This document shows, piece after piece, positions 38,162-47,262 of a stretch of DNA of 64,000 bases. Below the pieces are notes generated by a model. It did not search any database. It saw only the letters and a list, made by a program, of their open reading frames with translations, and was not told the DNA's origin. Made by a program: the position numbers and the translations under genes. The stretch's first letter is position 1; each line of letters begins with the position of its first letter. The stretch is from Arthrobacter sp. OVS8. GTDB lineage: Bacteria > Actinomycetota > Actinomycetes > Actinomycetales > Micrococcaceae. The stretch covers positions 1,054,001 through 1,118,000 of the forward strand of contig CP116670.1 in NCBI GenBank assembly GCA_028370155.1. Direction: 5' to 3'.

Positions 38162-39817
38162 TCAGAGTTCCTGGAGCCCGCCGCCGCTGAGCTTTAAGAC
38201 CCGGTGGGCGGTGGCGCGGGCATAGCTGAGGTCGTGGGTGACCAGCACGACGGCGGCGCCCCGCGCGGCGGAGTCCTCGACGGCCCGGTGCAGGAACTCC
38301 AGTCCGCGCCGGTCCAGTCCCACCGTCGGCTCATCCAGGACGAGCACGGCAGGTTCGCGGACCAGCACGGTGGCCAGGGCGAGCAGCCGCTGTTTCGAGG
38401 CCGGCAGTTCCGCCGGGTGCGTTTCCGCGTCCGCGGACAACCCGACGGCGGCCAGCGCCGCCTGCGCCCGGGCGCCGGCCCCCTTGCCAAAGAGCCTCCG
38501 AAGGCCGAAGCTGACCTCCCGCAGCACCGTCCGTTCAAACAGTTGGTCCCGGGGTGCTGGAAGAGCAGTCCCACCGAAGCGGCCACGCGGCCGGCCGGGA
38601 GACCGGCGATGCTGGTTCCGGAAACCCGCACTTCCCCGGTGTCCGGGCGGAGCAGCCCGTTGAGGTGGCGCAGGAGGGTTGATTTCCCGGCTCCGTTCCG
38701 CCCGGTGACGGCAACAATCTCGCCGGGCTGCACCGCGAGGCACAGATTCCGCAAGACCGGCTCCCCGCAGCTCCGCGGCCCGGCGGGAAGCTGAAACCGA
38801 CGCTGTTCAGCTCCAGGGCCGGCACAGGCTGGGACTTCGGCTGGGACTCCGGCGCATGCCCGGGCCCGGCCTTATGCCCGGGGTCCCGGACGGCTGCCGG
38901 CGCTTGGATAACCGGCGCTTGGATGACGGGCGTTTGAAGGACAGTGCGGGCGACCGCGGTGTGGGTCACGGCGTGGATCACGGTCCCGGTCCGGGCGAGT
39001 TCGGCTGACCGGATCAGCTCCCGGGGCGGGCCGCCGGCGGTGGCGGTGCCGCCGTCAAGGACTAGCCAGTGCGCGGCGGAGCGGGCCAGTCCGTCGGCTG
39101 CCTGGCTCAACACCACGACCGCGGTACCGGCATGCGTGAGCCGGCGGATGAGGTCCCGGACCTGGATGACCCCGGCCGCGTCCAGGGAGGCCAGCGGCTC
39201 GTCGAGCACCAGGACGTCGGGGGCCGTCACAACAGCGCAGGCGATGGCCAGCCGGCGCAGTTCTCCGCCGGAAAGAGTGGCGGGATCCCTCCCCAGGAGT
39301 GTGTCCAGCCCGGTCAACTCCGCGATGCGGGCGACCTCCCTGAGCATGTCCGGCCGGGCAGTGCCGCGGTTCTCAAGGCCGAAGGCGACCTCCTCGGCCA
39401 CCGTGGAACGCACAGTGGACAGCATCGCGGCCGCATCCTGTGGGACGTAGCCCACCCGGCCCGCCCAGACGGCGGGATTGATCCGGGGATCGTCCTGGCC
39501 GCCGCGAAACTCCAGCAGCTCTCCCCCAACCCCAGGGCGCCGGTGAGCGCTCCGGACTGTCCGGGCCGGATCCAGCCGGCCAGCAGCTTCCCCAGGGTGG
39601 TTTTGCCGCTGCCGGATCCGCCCAGGACGGCCGTCCACGTGCCGGGGCGGACGCTGACCTCAACGTCCCGCAGCGCAGGATCAGTATCCCCGTGGAAGGT
39701 GAAGTTGCTGATCCGGGCGGTCAGCACGGCGTGCCCGGGCACGGTGACAGGAGCCACCGTCATGGGAGCGCCGGTTGTCTTAGGAACCCCGGTTGTCAAG
39801 GGAGCGCCGGTTGTCAT
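38162..39817 (-). CDS. ecfA: ECF transporter duplicated ATPase (EcfA-EcfA' fusion), three frameshifts
   Basis: 552 residues after repair, ATG 39817. Two ABC domains in one chain. NBD1 (about 35-240): Walker A VLGGSGSGKTTLGKLLAG, Q-loop GYVPQDAAAMLS, signature LSGGELRRLAIA, Walker B VLVLDEPLASLD. NBD2 (about 325-550): GRNGAGKSTLLRHLNG, QHPRDQLFERTV Q-loop, Walker B VLVLDEPTVGLD and switch His in LVTHDLSYA, but a degenerate signature ELPASKQRLL. The N-terminus has three 18-base repeats (TTGAPLTTGVPKTTGAP). Breaks near 39520, 38770 and 38555. It powers the transporter formed with EcfT and the S component upstream (overlap ATGA with ecfT). Confidence 0.9.
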
Positions 39818-40570
39818 GCGAATCCCGGGGCCGGCCAGGATGCCCAGAGCCGGAGTGCGACGGCGGCAGCGGCGAGCACCAGCAGCCCGGCCCGGAGCCG
39901 GCGCTGGGCGGGCGGGTCCTGCACCTCGCGGTAGCTGGTGGTGGGGCCCGGGCTGCCGAAGCCGCGGGCGTCGAGGGCCTGGGCACGGCTCCCGGCGTCC
40001 TCCATCAGGCCCAGGACGAGCGGGACCATCTGGACCCGTACCGCAACGAGCCGGGAGCCCACTCCCCGACGGACCACCAGTCCGCGGGCCTCCTGCGCCG
40101 CCCTGATGGCTTCGAGCCGTCCGGCCATGGCCGGCAGGAGCGTCAGCGCGGAGGCCAGGACGAAGCCGAACTGCGGCGGCAGCCCCGCGCGGCCAGCGCG
40201 GCGACCAGATCAGGGGCGCTGACGGTGAACGAGAAGAGCAGCAGCACCAGCACGCAGGCGCCTGTCCGGGTGCCCGCCTCCAGAGCGAAGGACAGTCCTT
40301 CCGCTGTGACCCGGGCCGCCCCCAGGCAGCCAGGACGGTGCGGCCCTCCGGGAAAAACAGCCCGTGCAGCATCAGCAGCGACAGCCCGAGCGGCAACAGG
40401 ACCGCCGCCGCCGCGGAGAGCACACGGCGGCCCACGCCGGCTCGGACGGCCAGGAGGGCCGCCGCGAGGGCGACCGCGACGGACAGCGGCCAGTGGCCTG
40501 CCGCCGTCGTGATCACCGCGGTGCAGCCGGCCGCCGTCAGCGACGTCAGCGGGTGGAGGGTGGAGGACAT
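39814..40570 (-). CDS. ecfT: ECF transporter transmembrane protein EcfT, two frameshifts
   Basis: 252 residues after repair; ATG 40570. Hydrophobic N-terminal helices (GCTAVITTAAGHWPLSVAVA, VLSAAAAVLLPLGLSLLML). Two cytoplasmic coupling-helix motifs of the EcfT family are visible, AIRAAQEARGL and SRAQALDARGFG (Ala-Arg-Gly), which dock on the ATPases. A final helix reads LLVLAAAAVALRLWASW. Breaks near 40325 and 40190. Sits between the S component and EcfA, as in group I ECF operons with dedicated modules. Confidence 0.87.
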
Positions 40571-40601
40571 TGTTTTGGGGGCTTCCAATCAGGCTGCCTG
40601 C

Positions 40602-41520
40602 TCAGGCTTCCGGCTGACCCTTCGGCTGGGTCTCTGACTGAATCTGCGGCTGTGTCTTCGGCTGACCCTTCGGCTGTGCCTTCGGCGTTGCCGAGGTTTT
40701 ACCCGCGAGCACCCGGAACGTGCGGACGAACGGGAACTGGAAGGTGGTGCGCCGCGGCAGCGCGTAGACCAGCAGGGCGGCGATAGCGAAGACGATGGCC
40801 TTGTCCATGGGGTCCGAGATCAGCGCCTGCTTGGTGATGGCGGCAAGCAGGGTGTCGCCCATTGCGCGGAACGCGCTGACCACCGCTCCGGTGCCAAGGC
40901 CCGCGGTGCCGCCGAAGACGAATGCAGCAATCGGGGCGGAGACGACGCCGGCGAGGATGCCGGTGACGAAGCCGGCCACGGGCGCGAGGTAGAAGCGGCG
41001 GAAGAGGCCGCCGCGGGCGGCCAGGCCGGCCAGGAAGCCAATCAGCGCCGCCCCGGCCGCGAAGGGCAGCACGGTCGGGTTGATGAAGGACCACACAATG
41101 GTGCTGAGGGCGCCGGTGGCGGCTCCCGCGGCGGGGCGGCGAGGACCGCGATCAGCACGGTGCCGATGGCGTCGACGTAGAACGGCAGCCCGGTGGTTCC
41201 CATGAGCTGGCCCAGGACGACGTTCAGGACCAGGGCCACCGGCATAAGCACGAGGGTGGAGGTGGGGAGGGTCGGTACTGCCGCAGCGATCAGCAGGACG
41301 GCGCCGAGCAGGAATCCGCCAAGGGCCACGAGCGCCGCGAAGCTGGCCGGGCCGCCGGCGATGTCCGCCGGCTGGGTGAGGACCAGGAAGAGGTAGGTGG
41401 CCGCGATCGCGGCGGCGCCGCCCAGTTCCAGCAGACGGCGGTTGCGCCGTGCCTTAGTACTGCCGGCGGCGGGGCGGCGGCGGCGCCGGTGGCAGGGAGG
41501 GTCAGGGACTGCTGTGACAT
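40602..41520 (-). CDS. ECF transporter S component (substrate-binding), two frameshifts
   Basis: 306 residues after repair; ATG 41520. About six membrane helices (for example IAATYLFLVLTQ, LGGFLLGAVLLIAAAVPTLP, LPFYVDAIGTVLIAVLA, FAAGAALIGFLAGLAARGG, VAGFVTGILAGVVSAPIAAF). The FYVDAIGTVL segment and its position before ecfT and ecfA mark it as the specificity subunit. The tail is a low-complexity QPKGQPKTQPQIQSETQ stretch. Breaks near 41130 and 41460. The gene upstream is a nucleoside hydrolase, so a nucleoside or base is the most attractive substrate, but this is inference only. Confidence 0.82.
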
Positions 41521-41581
41521 GGGATGGTCCTTCGATGGGAGCTGCAACATCCGCCTATGTCACCTCGGCGCAGCTACCATC

Positions 41582-42638
41582 CTAACCAGTCGCGGGCGGC
41601 CCGCCGGACGTGATCCGCCGCGCCAGTGCGCCGACGGAGGAAATCAGCTCCTCGAAACACCGCTCCGGGTCGTTGGAGGCCACGATCCGGGCGTTGGGCG
41701 GCACGCCCCAGAGACCGCGGAAGTCCGCCACCGTGGTGCCGATCAGCAGCGGCGAGGCCGTTTCGACGTCGACCGTGGCCAGGCGGGCCGTGAACGGGGT
41801 GCGGCCGACGGCGGCGCACGCCGCGAAGGCGTCATGCATGTGCGCCACGTAGCCCTGGTCGTAGAGCCGGTGGAATTCCATGTAGAACCGGATGGCGTCG
41901 GACAGGCAGGCCACGAGCGGGCTGGCCGAGGCGCTGCGGAGGCCCTCCGGCTGCTCCGGGAGGACCAGCTCCGGCCCGGCCCCGGCCGCCTCGCCGAGGC
42001 GCCGGAGGTGGTCGGGCAGCATCTCGATGCGCTCCGTCGTCTCCAGCGCGCACACCAGCGGCAGTTTGTCCTCCGGCAGGCCGCGGTAGGCGGCAAAGAC
42101 CTCCTTGGCCGCGTGCGGGTCCACCGAGGTGTTCCATTCCGCCGTTGGCGTCGTGTTGCCCTTGTAGTAGAAGCTCCCGCCCATGATCACGAGGCCCTTG
42201 AGCAGCCGCGGCAGCTCGGGTTCGCGGCGCAGTGCGAGGGCGAAATTGGTCAGCGGGCCGGTGATGAGCCCGGTGATCTCCCCGGGTGCGCCCTGACTTC
42301 GTCCACCCAGACGTCGACGGCGTGCCGCGGCGAGATGCGGGCGGCCGGTGCCGGCAGCTCGGCGTAGCCGATCCCTGCGGCCCGTGGGTCTCTTCGGTGG
42401 TGACCAGGGGGATTTCCAGCGGCACCTCGGCCCCGATGGCCACTTCGACGCCCTGCCGGCCGCAGAGCTCCAGCAGCGCCAGGTTGTTGAGCGCCACCTG
42501 CCGGGCACCGACGTTCCCGGCCGTGCACGTGATCGCCTGGAGGTGGACCTCCGGGCGGGACAGCAGGTAGACCAGGGCCAGTGCGTCGTCGATTCCGGTG
42601 TCGACGTCCATCAGGATTCTCCGGCGTGCAGCGGGCAC
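41582..42638 (-). CDS. nucleoside hydrolase (IunH/URH family), two frameshifts
   Basis: About 352 residues after repair. VPAARRRILMDVDTGIDDAL contains the calcium-binding DxDxGxDDA signature of ribonucleoside hydrolases; I prefer GTG 42638, since ATG 42611 would leave only a stub before the motif. EITGLITGPLTNFALAL, LVIMGGSFYYKGNTTPTAEW (with NTSVDPHAA) and DAFAACAAVG complete the fold. Breaks near 42380 and 42295. It splits nucleosides to base and ribose. Downstream, 61 bases away, is the ECF S component; upstream is an aldo/keto reductase on the same strand. Confidence 0.9.
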
Positions 42639-42682
42639 GTCAGGCAGGGCCCCGGGATGGAGGCCGTTGAGGACAGCTCCAT

Positions 42683-43659
42683 CTAGAACAGCGCGACCTT
42701 CGGCGTCCGCGGGAAGAGGTCGTTGAGTTCGGCACGTTCGGCGGCGCTGGGGATCCAGGCCACGGCGGCGGCGTTCTGCCGGACCTGTTCGGGCCGGGTG
42801 GCGCCGGCGATGACGCTGCTGACCGAGGGCTGGGCCGCGAGCCAGGAGAAGGCCACTTGGATCTCGTTCAGGCCGCGTTCGGCGGCGAAGGCGCTGAAGG
42901 CACCCAGCTGGTCCCAGTCGGCGTCGTGGACCAGGTTGGTGCGGGTGTGGCTGAGGCGCGAGCCCTCGGGCGCGGCGTCCTTGGCGTACTTGCCGGTCAG
43001 CAGGCCGTTGGCGAGCGGGAAGTACGGCAACACGCCCAGGCCGTAGGCTTCGGCGGCGGGCGTGACCTCGAGTTCGGCGCGGCGGTCCAGCAGGTTGTAG
43101 TGGTTCTGGCTGGAGATGAAGCGCGCTCCCCGCGGGACCGGGCCACGAATTCGGCCTCGGCGATCTGCCAGCCGGCGCGGTTGGAGTGGCCGATGTAGCG
43201 GACCTTGCCACTGGTGACGAGCTCGTCGAGCGCGTCGAGGGTCTCCTCGATCGGGGTCAGCGGGTCCGGGGTGTGGAACTGGTAGAGGTCGATCCAGTCC
43301 GTGCCCAGCCGGCGCAACGAGGCCTCGGCGGCCTTGATGATGTAGCGGCGGGAGCCGCGGGCACCGAAGTCGTTGCCGTTGGCGCCGCGCATGTCCATGC
43401 CGAACTTGGTGCCGATCACGGCGTCATCGCGCCGGCCCTGGAGGGCCTTGCCCAGCATCGTCTCACTGAGGCCAGGTTCCTTGCCGTAGGTGTCCGCGAC
43501 GTCGAAGAAGGTGATTCCGGCGTCCAGGGCGGCATGCACGACGGCGTCGGTCCCCTCCTGCGACTCGGTGGCCGTATTGGCCCGGCCCAGGTTGTTGCAG
43601 CCCAGCCCTACGACGGAGACGGTCAGTCCGGAATTTCCCACACGGCGGTATTCAGTCAT
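42683..43659 (-). CDS. aldo/keto reductase, one frameshift
   Basis: 325 residues after repair, ATG 43659. TIM-barrel NADPH oxidoreductase: VSVVGLGCNNLGRANT, catalytic Asp and Tyr in FFDVADTYGKEPG, Lys in VIGTKFGMD, His region DLYQFHTPDPLTPI, and IAGATRPEQVRQN near the C-terminus for cofactor binding. The frame breaks near 43130 (GER to FISSQNHYN). Physiological substrate unknown; it may be cotranscribed with the nucleoside hydrolase 45 bases downstream. Confidence 0.9.
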
Positions 43660-43779
43660 GGGGTTCAGCCTATAACGGCCGGGAGCGGCTCCCGGGCAGG
43701 GCGGGCGGTGCCGTTCCGGCAGCCGAGGTTTAGCCGCCCGCCGGCCCGACTGTGGGCCTGTCCGTGAGGGGCAGCGCGG

Positions 43780-43997
43780 TCACCCTGCGGGCAGTTCCAG
43801 CCCGCGTTCGTCCAGGGCATCCTCGAGTTGGGCAAGGGTCCGCGGGCAGATGCCGTGCATCCCGGCTAGCCGGCGCCTGCCAAGCTGCACGAGGTGTTCG
43901 AGGGTTTCCACCCCCGCGTGCGCGAGCGACCTGCGTGCCGGCGCCGCCAGCCCGCGGGGAGCGGAGTGCTGCCTGGTTGAGACGATTTGCGCGTCAT
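43780..43997 (-). CDS. small helix-hairpin-helix DNA-binding-type protein, probable frameshift
   Basis: With one base restored in GGGG 43956-43959 the reading is MTRKSSQPGSTPLP then GLAAPARRSLAHAGVETLEH and LHGICP-like segment (LAGMHGICPRTLAQLEDAL), 72 residues. The core resembles the HhH domain of the RNA polymerase alpha C-terminus (GxxxPAxRxLxxAGxxTL...L..GhGPk). ATG 43997 has AAAGG upstream. Without repair, an open frame starts at 44058 with an unrelated head. DNA binding is inferred from fold similarity. Confidence 0.6.
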
Positions 43998-44065
43998 TGC
44001 GTTGCCTTTCAGTCGGTTGCCCCCCAAACTGATGCGAGCCGTGCCCGGCTCCGTGCACGTGTTAC

Positions 44066-44622
44066 CTAGAGCGTGAAGCTGTTGGCGGCTTCGGTGAGTG
44101 CTTGAGCTTGAACGACGTCTCGCCGAACGCTGCGGCGCCGATGCTCAGCTTGGTGAAGTCAAGGTCCTCGCCGCGGATGCAGACCTTGATGGCGTTCACA
44201 GCCTTGTTGACGTCCGGAGTGAGGATGAAGATGTTGAGTTTGGCATCGGAGAACTCCGAGCGGTCCACGATTCCGAGCCCGCGCCAGGCCAGGTGGCTGA
44301 TCAGGGCGTCCTTGGCTTTTTCCTCGAGGTACCGGTCCCGGGAGGTACCGTCCTTGGTTTTCAGGGCATACTGGGCCACCACCCAGAACTGCTCCCCCTC
44401 CGGAATTTCGGCATACCCGTCCTCGGCGCACTGCACGGCGAAGGCATCCATGAGCCGCTCCGCGGCCTCGGCGTCGGCGGCGTCGGTCTCTTCCGTGGAG
44501 CTCTGGTGCCCAACGACGCCGTGATTCATGACGAATTCGTTGAACTCCTCGTCAATCCAGGCTTCCCTGAACTGCAGGGTGCCTTCTTCGTCACGCTTAT
44601 AGACCCGGATAATTCCGCTCAT
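44066..44622 (-). CDS. conserved hypothetical protein coupled to DUF402
   Basis: ATG 44622, [20 protein letters not shown]. Reading runs to 44062 with tail SPKPPTASRSR, but restoring one base near 44095 gives TEAANSFTL and TAG 44068-44066, 185 residues, which I favour. I do not recognise the family. It is soluble, acidic and alpha/beta, with EAWIDEEFNEFVMNHGVVGH, EQFWVVAQYALKTKDGTSRD and LNIFILTPDVNKAVNAIKVC. Its start overlaps the DUF402 stop, so the two are translationally coupled and may act together. Confidence 0.72.
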
Positions 44623-45164
44623 GCCCGTCCTCTCCTGAACCATTCGCGGTCTGTGCCGTCGAACGGTGGCTGCTGTGCCTTGACGGCCTGGTAAAGCTGA
44701 TCCGACGCGGCGGTGATCCGGTCCACCACGTCTGCGGGGTAGTCCATCTCGATCCGGTGCTCGGCAAACTCGTCCTCATCGTCCACGTACACTCCGCGGT
44801 CCACGGTCCGGATCACATCCAAGTCCATGTCGATCAGGTGGAACTCGGTGACTCCCGGCCGGATCGGGATCCAGCCGTGGTCCGTCGCCAGGTCCACGTA
44901 GACCTGCACCCCGGCGGGGTGGGCTTCGTCGTAGAAGGTAGCGACGTACTCGCCGGAACGCGGGACCAGCAGCACGGCGTCGGACTCGGCGTAGAACGCC
45001 GCGCCCGGACGGGAGCAGAACTCATTGGTTCCCTGGAAGATCCACCAGCCGTGGGCATCCTCGCCAAGATACGTCCCGGGCACCACCCAGTGCGCTTTGC
45101 CGTTCCATTTCCGGTTCCGGGAGACCACCAGGTCGCCCGGCGCCAGGCCGTCGGGTGTCCTCAC
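44619..45164 (-). CDS. DUF402 domain protein (putative nucleotide phosphatase)
   Basis: 181 residues, intact, ATG 45164 overlapping the dxs stop. The DUF402 core reads [13 protein letters not shown] [42 protein letters not shown] and the acidic metal-binding block [20 protein letters not shown] with [10 protein letters not shown]. Some family members are nucleoside tri/diphosphate phosphatases or bind RNA cap-like ends; which applies here is unknown. It sits between dxs and the uncharacterised gene in a coupled set. Confidence 0.87.
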   Translation of the reverse strand: MRTPDGLAPGDLVVSRNRKWNGKAHWVVPGTYLGEDAHGWWIFQGTNEFCSRPGAAFYAESDAVLLVPRSGEYVATFYDEAHPAGVQVYVDLATDHGWIPIRPGVTEFHLIDMDLDVIRTVDRGVYVDDEDEFAEHRIEMDYPADVVDRITAASDQLYQAVKAQQPPFDGTDREWFRRGRA

Positions 45165-47133
45165 TGAATCGGCAGGCTGCCCGTGGTGGGGTGTGCCTGG
45201 CCCGGGAGGGGCCGCGCGAACGGCACCTTGGTCCCCAGGACCTGCGCGACGACGTCGTGCGTGATCTGCTGCGCGGTCAGGCCGACCCGCTCCAGCACCT
45301 GGCTGCGGGATCCGTGGACCAGGAACTCGACCGGGAGGCCTACCTCGTTGAGGGCGGTGTCCACCCCGGCGGCCCGCATTTCCTGCCGGATCCGGGACCC
45401 GACGCCGCCGGCGCGGACTCCGTCCTCGATGCAGATGACGAGGCGGTGGTGGGAGGCGAGGGCGATGACGGATTGGGGAACCGGGAGGACCCAGCGCGGA
45501 TCCACCACCGTGGAGCTGATACCCTGGGCGCCGAGCCGGTTGGAAACGTCCAGGGCGAGTTCGGACATCGCCCCGACACTGACAATCAGCACGTCGTTGT
45601 CGCTGGAGCCGGCCGGGCGGCGCGCGAGCACATCCACTCCGTCGCTGAGCCGCTCGATGGCCTCCACCTCGGCCCCGACGGTGCCCTTGGAGTAGCGGAT
45701 CACCGTGGGGGCGTCCTCGATGGCGACCGCTTCACGCAGTTCCTCGCGCAGCCGGGTGGCGTCGCGGGGTGCGGCGAGGTGCAGCCCGGGCACGATCTGG
45801 ACCATGGCCATGTCCCACATGCCGTGGTGGCTGGCGCCGTCGGGTCCGGTCACGCCGGCCCGGTCCAGGACGATGGTGACGCCGGCCTTGTGCAGGGCGA
45901 CGTCCATCAGGAGCTGGTCGAAGGCGCGGTTCAGGAACGTCGCGTAGACCGCGACGACGGGGTGCAGTCCGCCGAAAGCCATGCCGGCGGCGGAGGTGAG
46001 GGCGTGCTGTTCTGCGATGCCGACGTCGAACACCCGCTCCGGGTGCCGCGCCGCGAACTTGTGCAGGCCGACGGGAATCAGCATGGCGCCGGTGATGCCC
46101 ACGATGTCCTGGCGCTCATCCGCGATGTCGGCGATCTCGTCGGCGAAGACGGACGTCCAGGACTTCGCGCCGCCGGCCTCGGTGGGTTCGCCGGTCTCCG
46201 GGTCGATGATCCCCACGGCGTGGAACTGGTCGGCTTCATGGGCGCGGGCGGGCGCGTAGCCGTGGCCCTTTTCGGTCATGGCGTGCACGATCACGGGACC
46301 GGCGTAGTTCTTGGCGGTGGCCAGTGCCGCCTCCAGGGCCTGGAGGTTGTGGCCGTCCACGGGACCGATGTACTTCATCCCGAGGTCCTCGAACATGCCC
46401 TGCGGGGCCCACCAGTCCTTGACGCCCTTTTTCATGGCGTGCAGGCTGCGGTAGGTGAACTGGCCCGCGGGTCCGCCGTTCTGCAGCTTCCTCCGCCACC
46501 AGTCCAGGGTGCCTTCGTAGGCGGGCGCGGCGCGGAAGGAATCGATGGTGGGGCGCAGCGAGGCGAGGTAGTCCGCGAATCCGCCGACAGTGGGCGCGTA
46601 GGAGCGGCCGTTGTCGTTCACGACGATCACAACGCGGCGTTTCTTGTCCGCGGCGATGTTGTTGATGGCCTCCCAGGCCATGCCGCCGGTGAGGGCTCCG
46701 TCGCCGACGACGGCAATGACGTACCGGTCGCCGTCGCCGGTCAGCTGCCGGGCACGGGAGATCCCGTCCGCCCAGGAGAGCGACGAGGAGGCGTGCGAGC
46801 TTTCGACGATGTCGTGCTCGGATTCGGCGCGGTCCGGGTAGCCGGACAGCCCGCCCTGCTGGCGCAGGGTGCTGAAATCCTGGCGTCCGGTGAGGAGCTT
46901 GTGCACGTACGACTGGTGGCCGGTGTCGAAGACGATGCTGTCGCGGGGGAATCGAAGATCCGGTGTACCGCGAGGGTGAGTTCGACGACGCCGAGGTTGG
47001 GGCCCAGGTGCCCGCCCGTCTGGGAGACGTTGCCGATCAGGAATTCCCTGACCTCGGCTGCCAGCTGATCCAGCTGCGCCTCAGACAACTTGCTCAGGTC
47101 CTGCGGATTCCGGATGGTCTCCAAGATTCCCAA
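45161..47133 (-). CDS. dxs: 1-deoxy-D-xylulose-5-phosphate synthase, one frameshift
   Basis: First enzyme of the MEP isoprenoid pathway, TPP-dependent. 657 residues after repair, ATG 47133. N-terminal [23 protein letters not shown]-binding [16 protein letters not shown], then [35 protein letters not shown] (catalytic Glu), [17 protein letters not shown] and [18 protein letters not shown]. One base is lost near 46950 (HRIFDSP to [14 protein letters not shown]). The three downstream genes overlap or abut. About 130 bases separate it from acnA upstream, holding a terminator. Confidence 0.95.
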
Positions 47134-47206
47134 CGGCCCCTCCTTCGGGTGGTAGACATGCCTTTTAACTCTAACGCCTCCGGAGAAGCCCTGGTGCCGG
47201 AACGGA

Positions 47207-47240
47207 AAGCCCCGGTCCGTCGGTGACGGGCCGGGGCCTT
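47207..47240 (-). terminator. hairpin downstream of acnA
   Basis: GCCCCGG (47209-47215) pairs with CCGGGGC (47231-47237), with inner CCGT/ACGG pairing. On the minus strand the stem is followed by TTT. It lies 23 bases after the acnA stop and separates acnA from dxs. Confidence 0.65.
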
Positions 47241-47262
47241 CTCGCGGGACTGCTGGTCTGCG

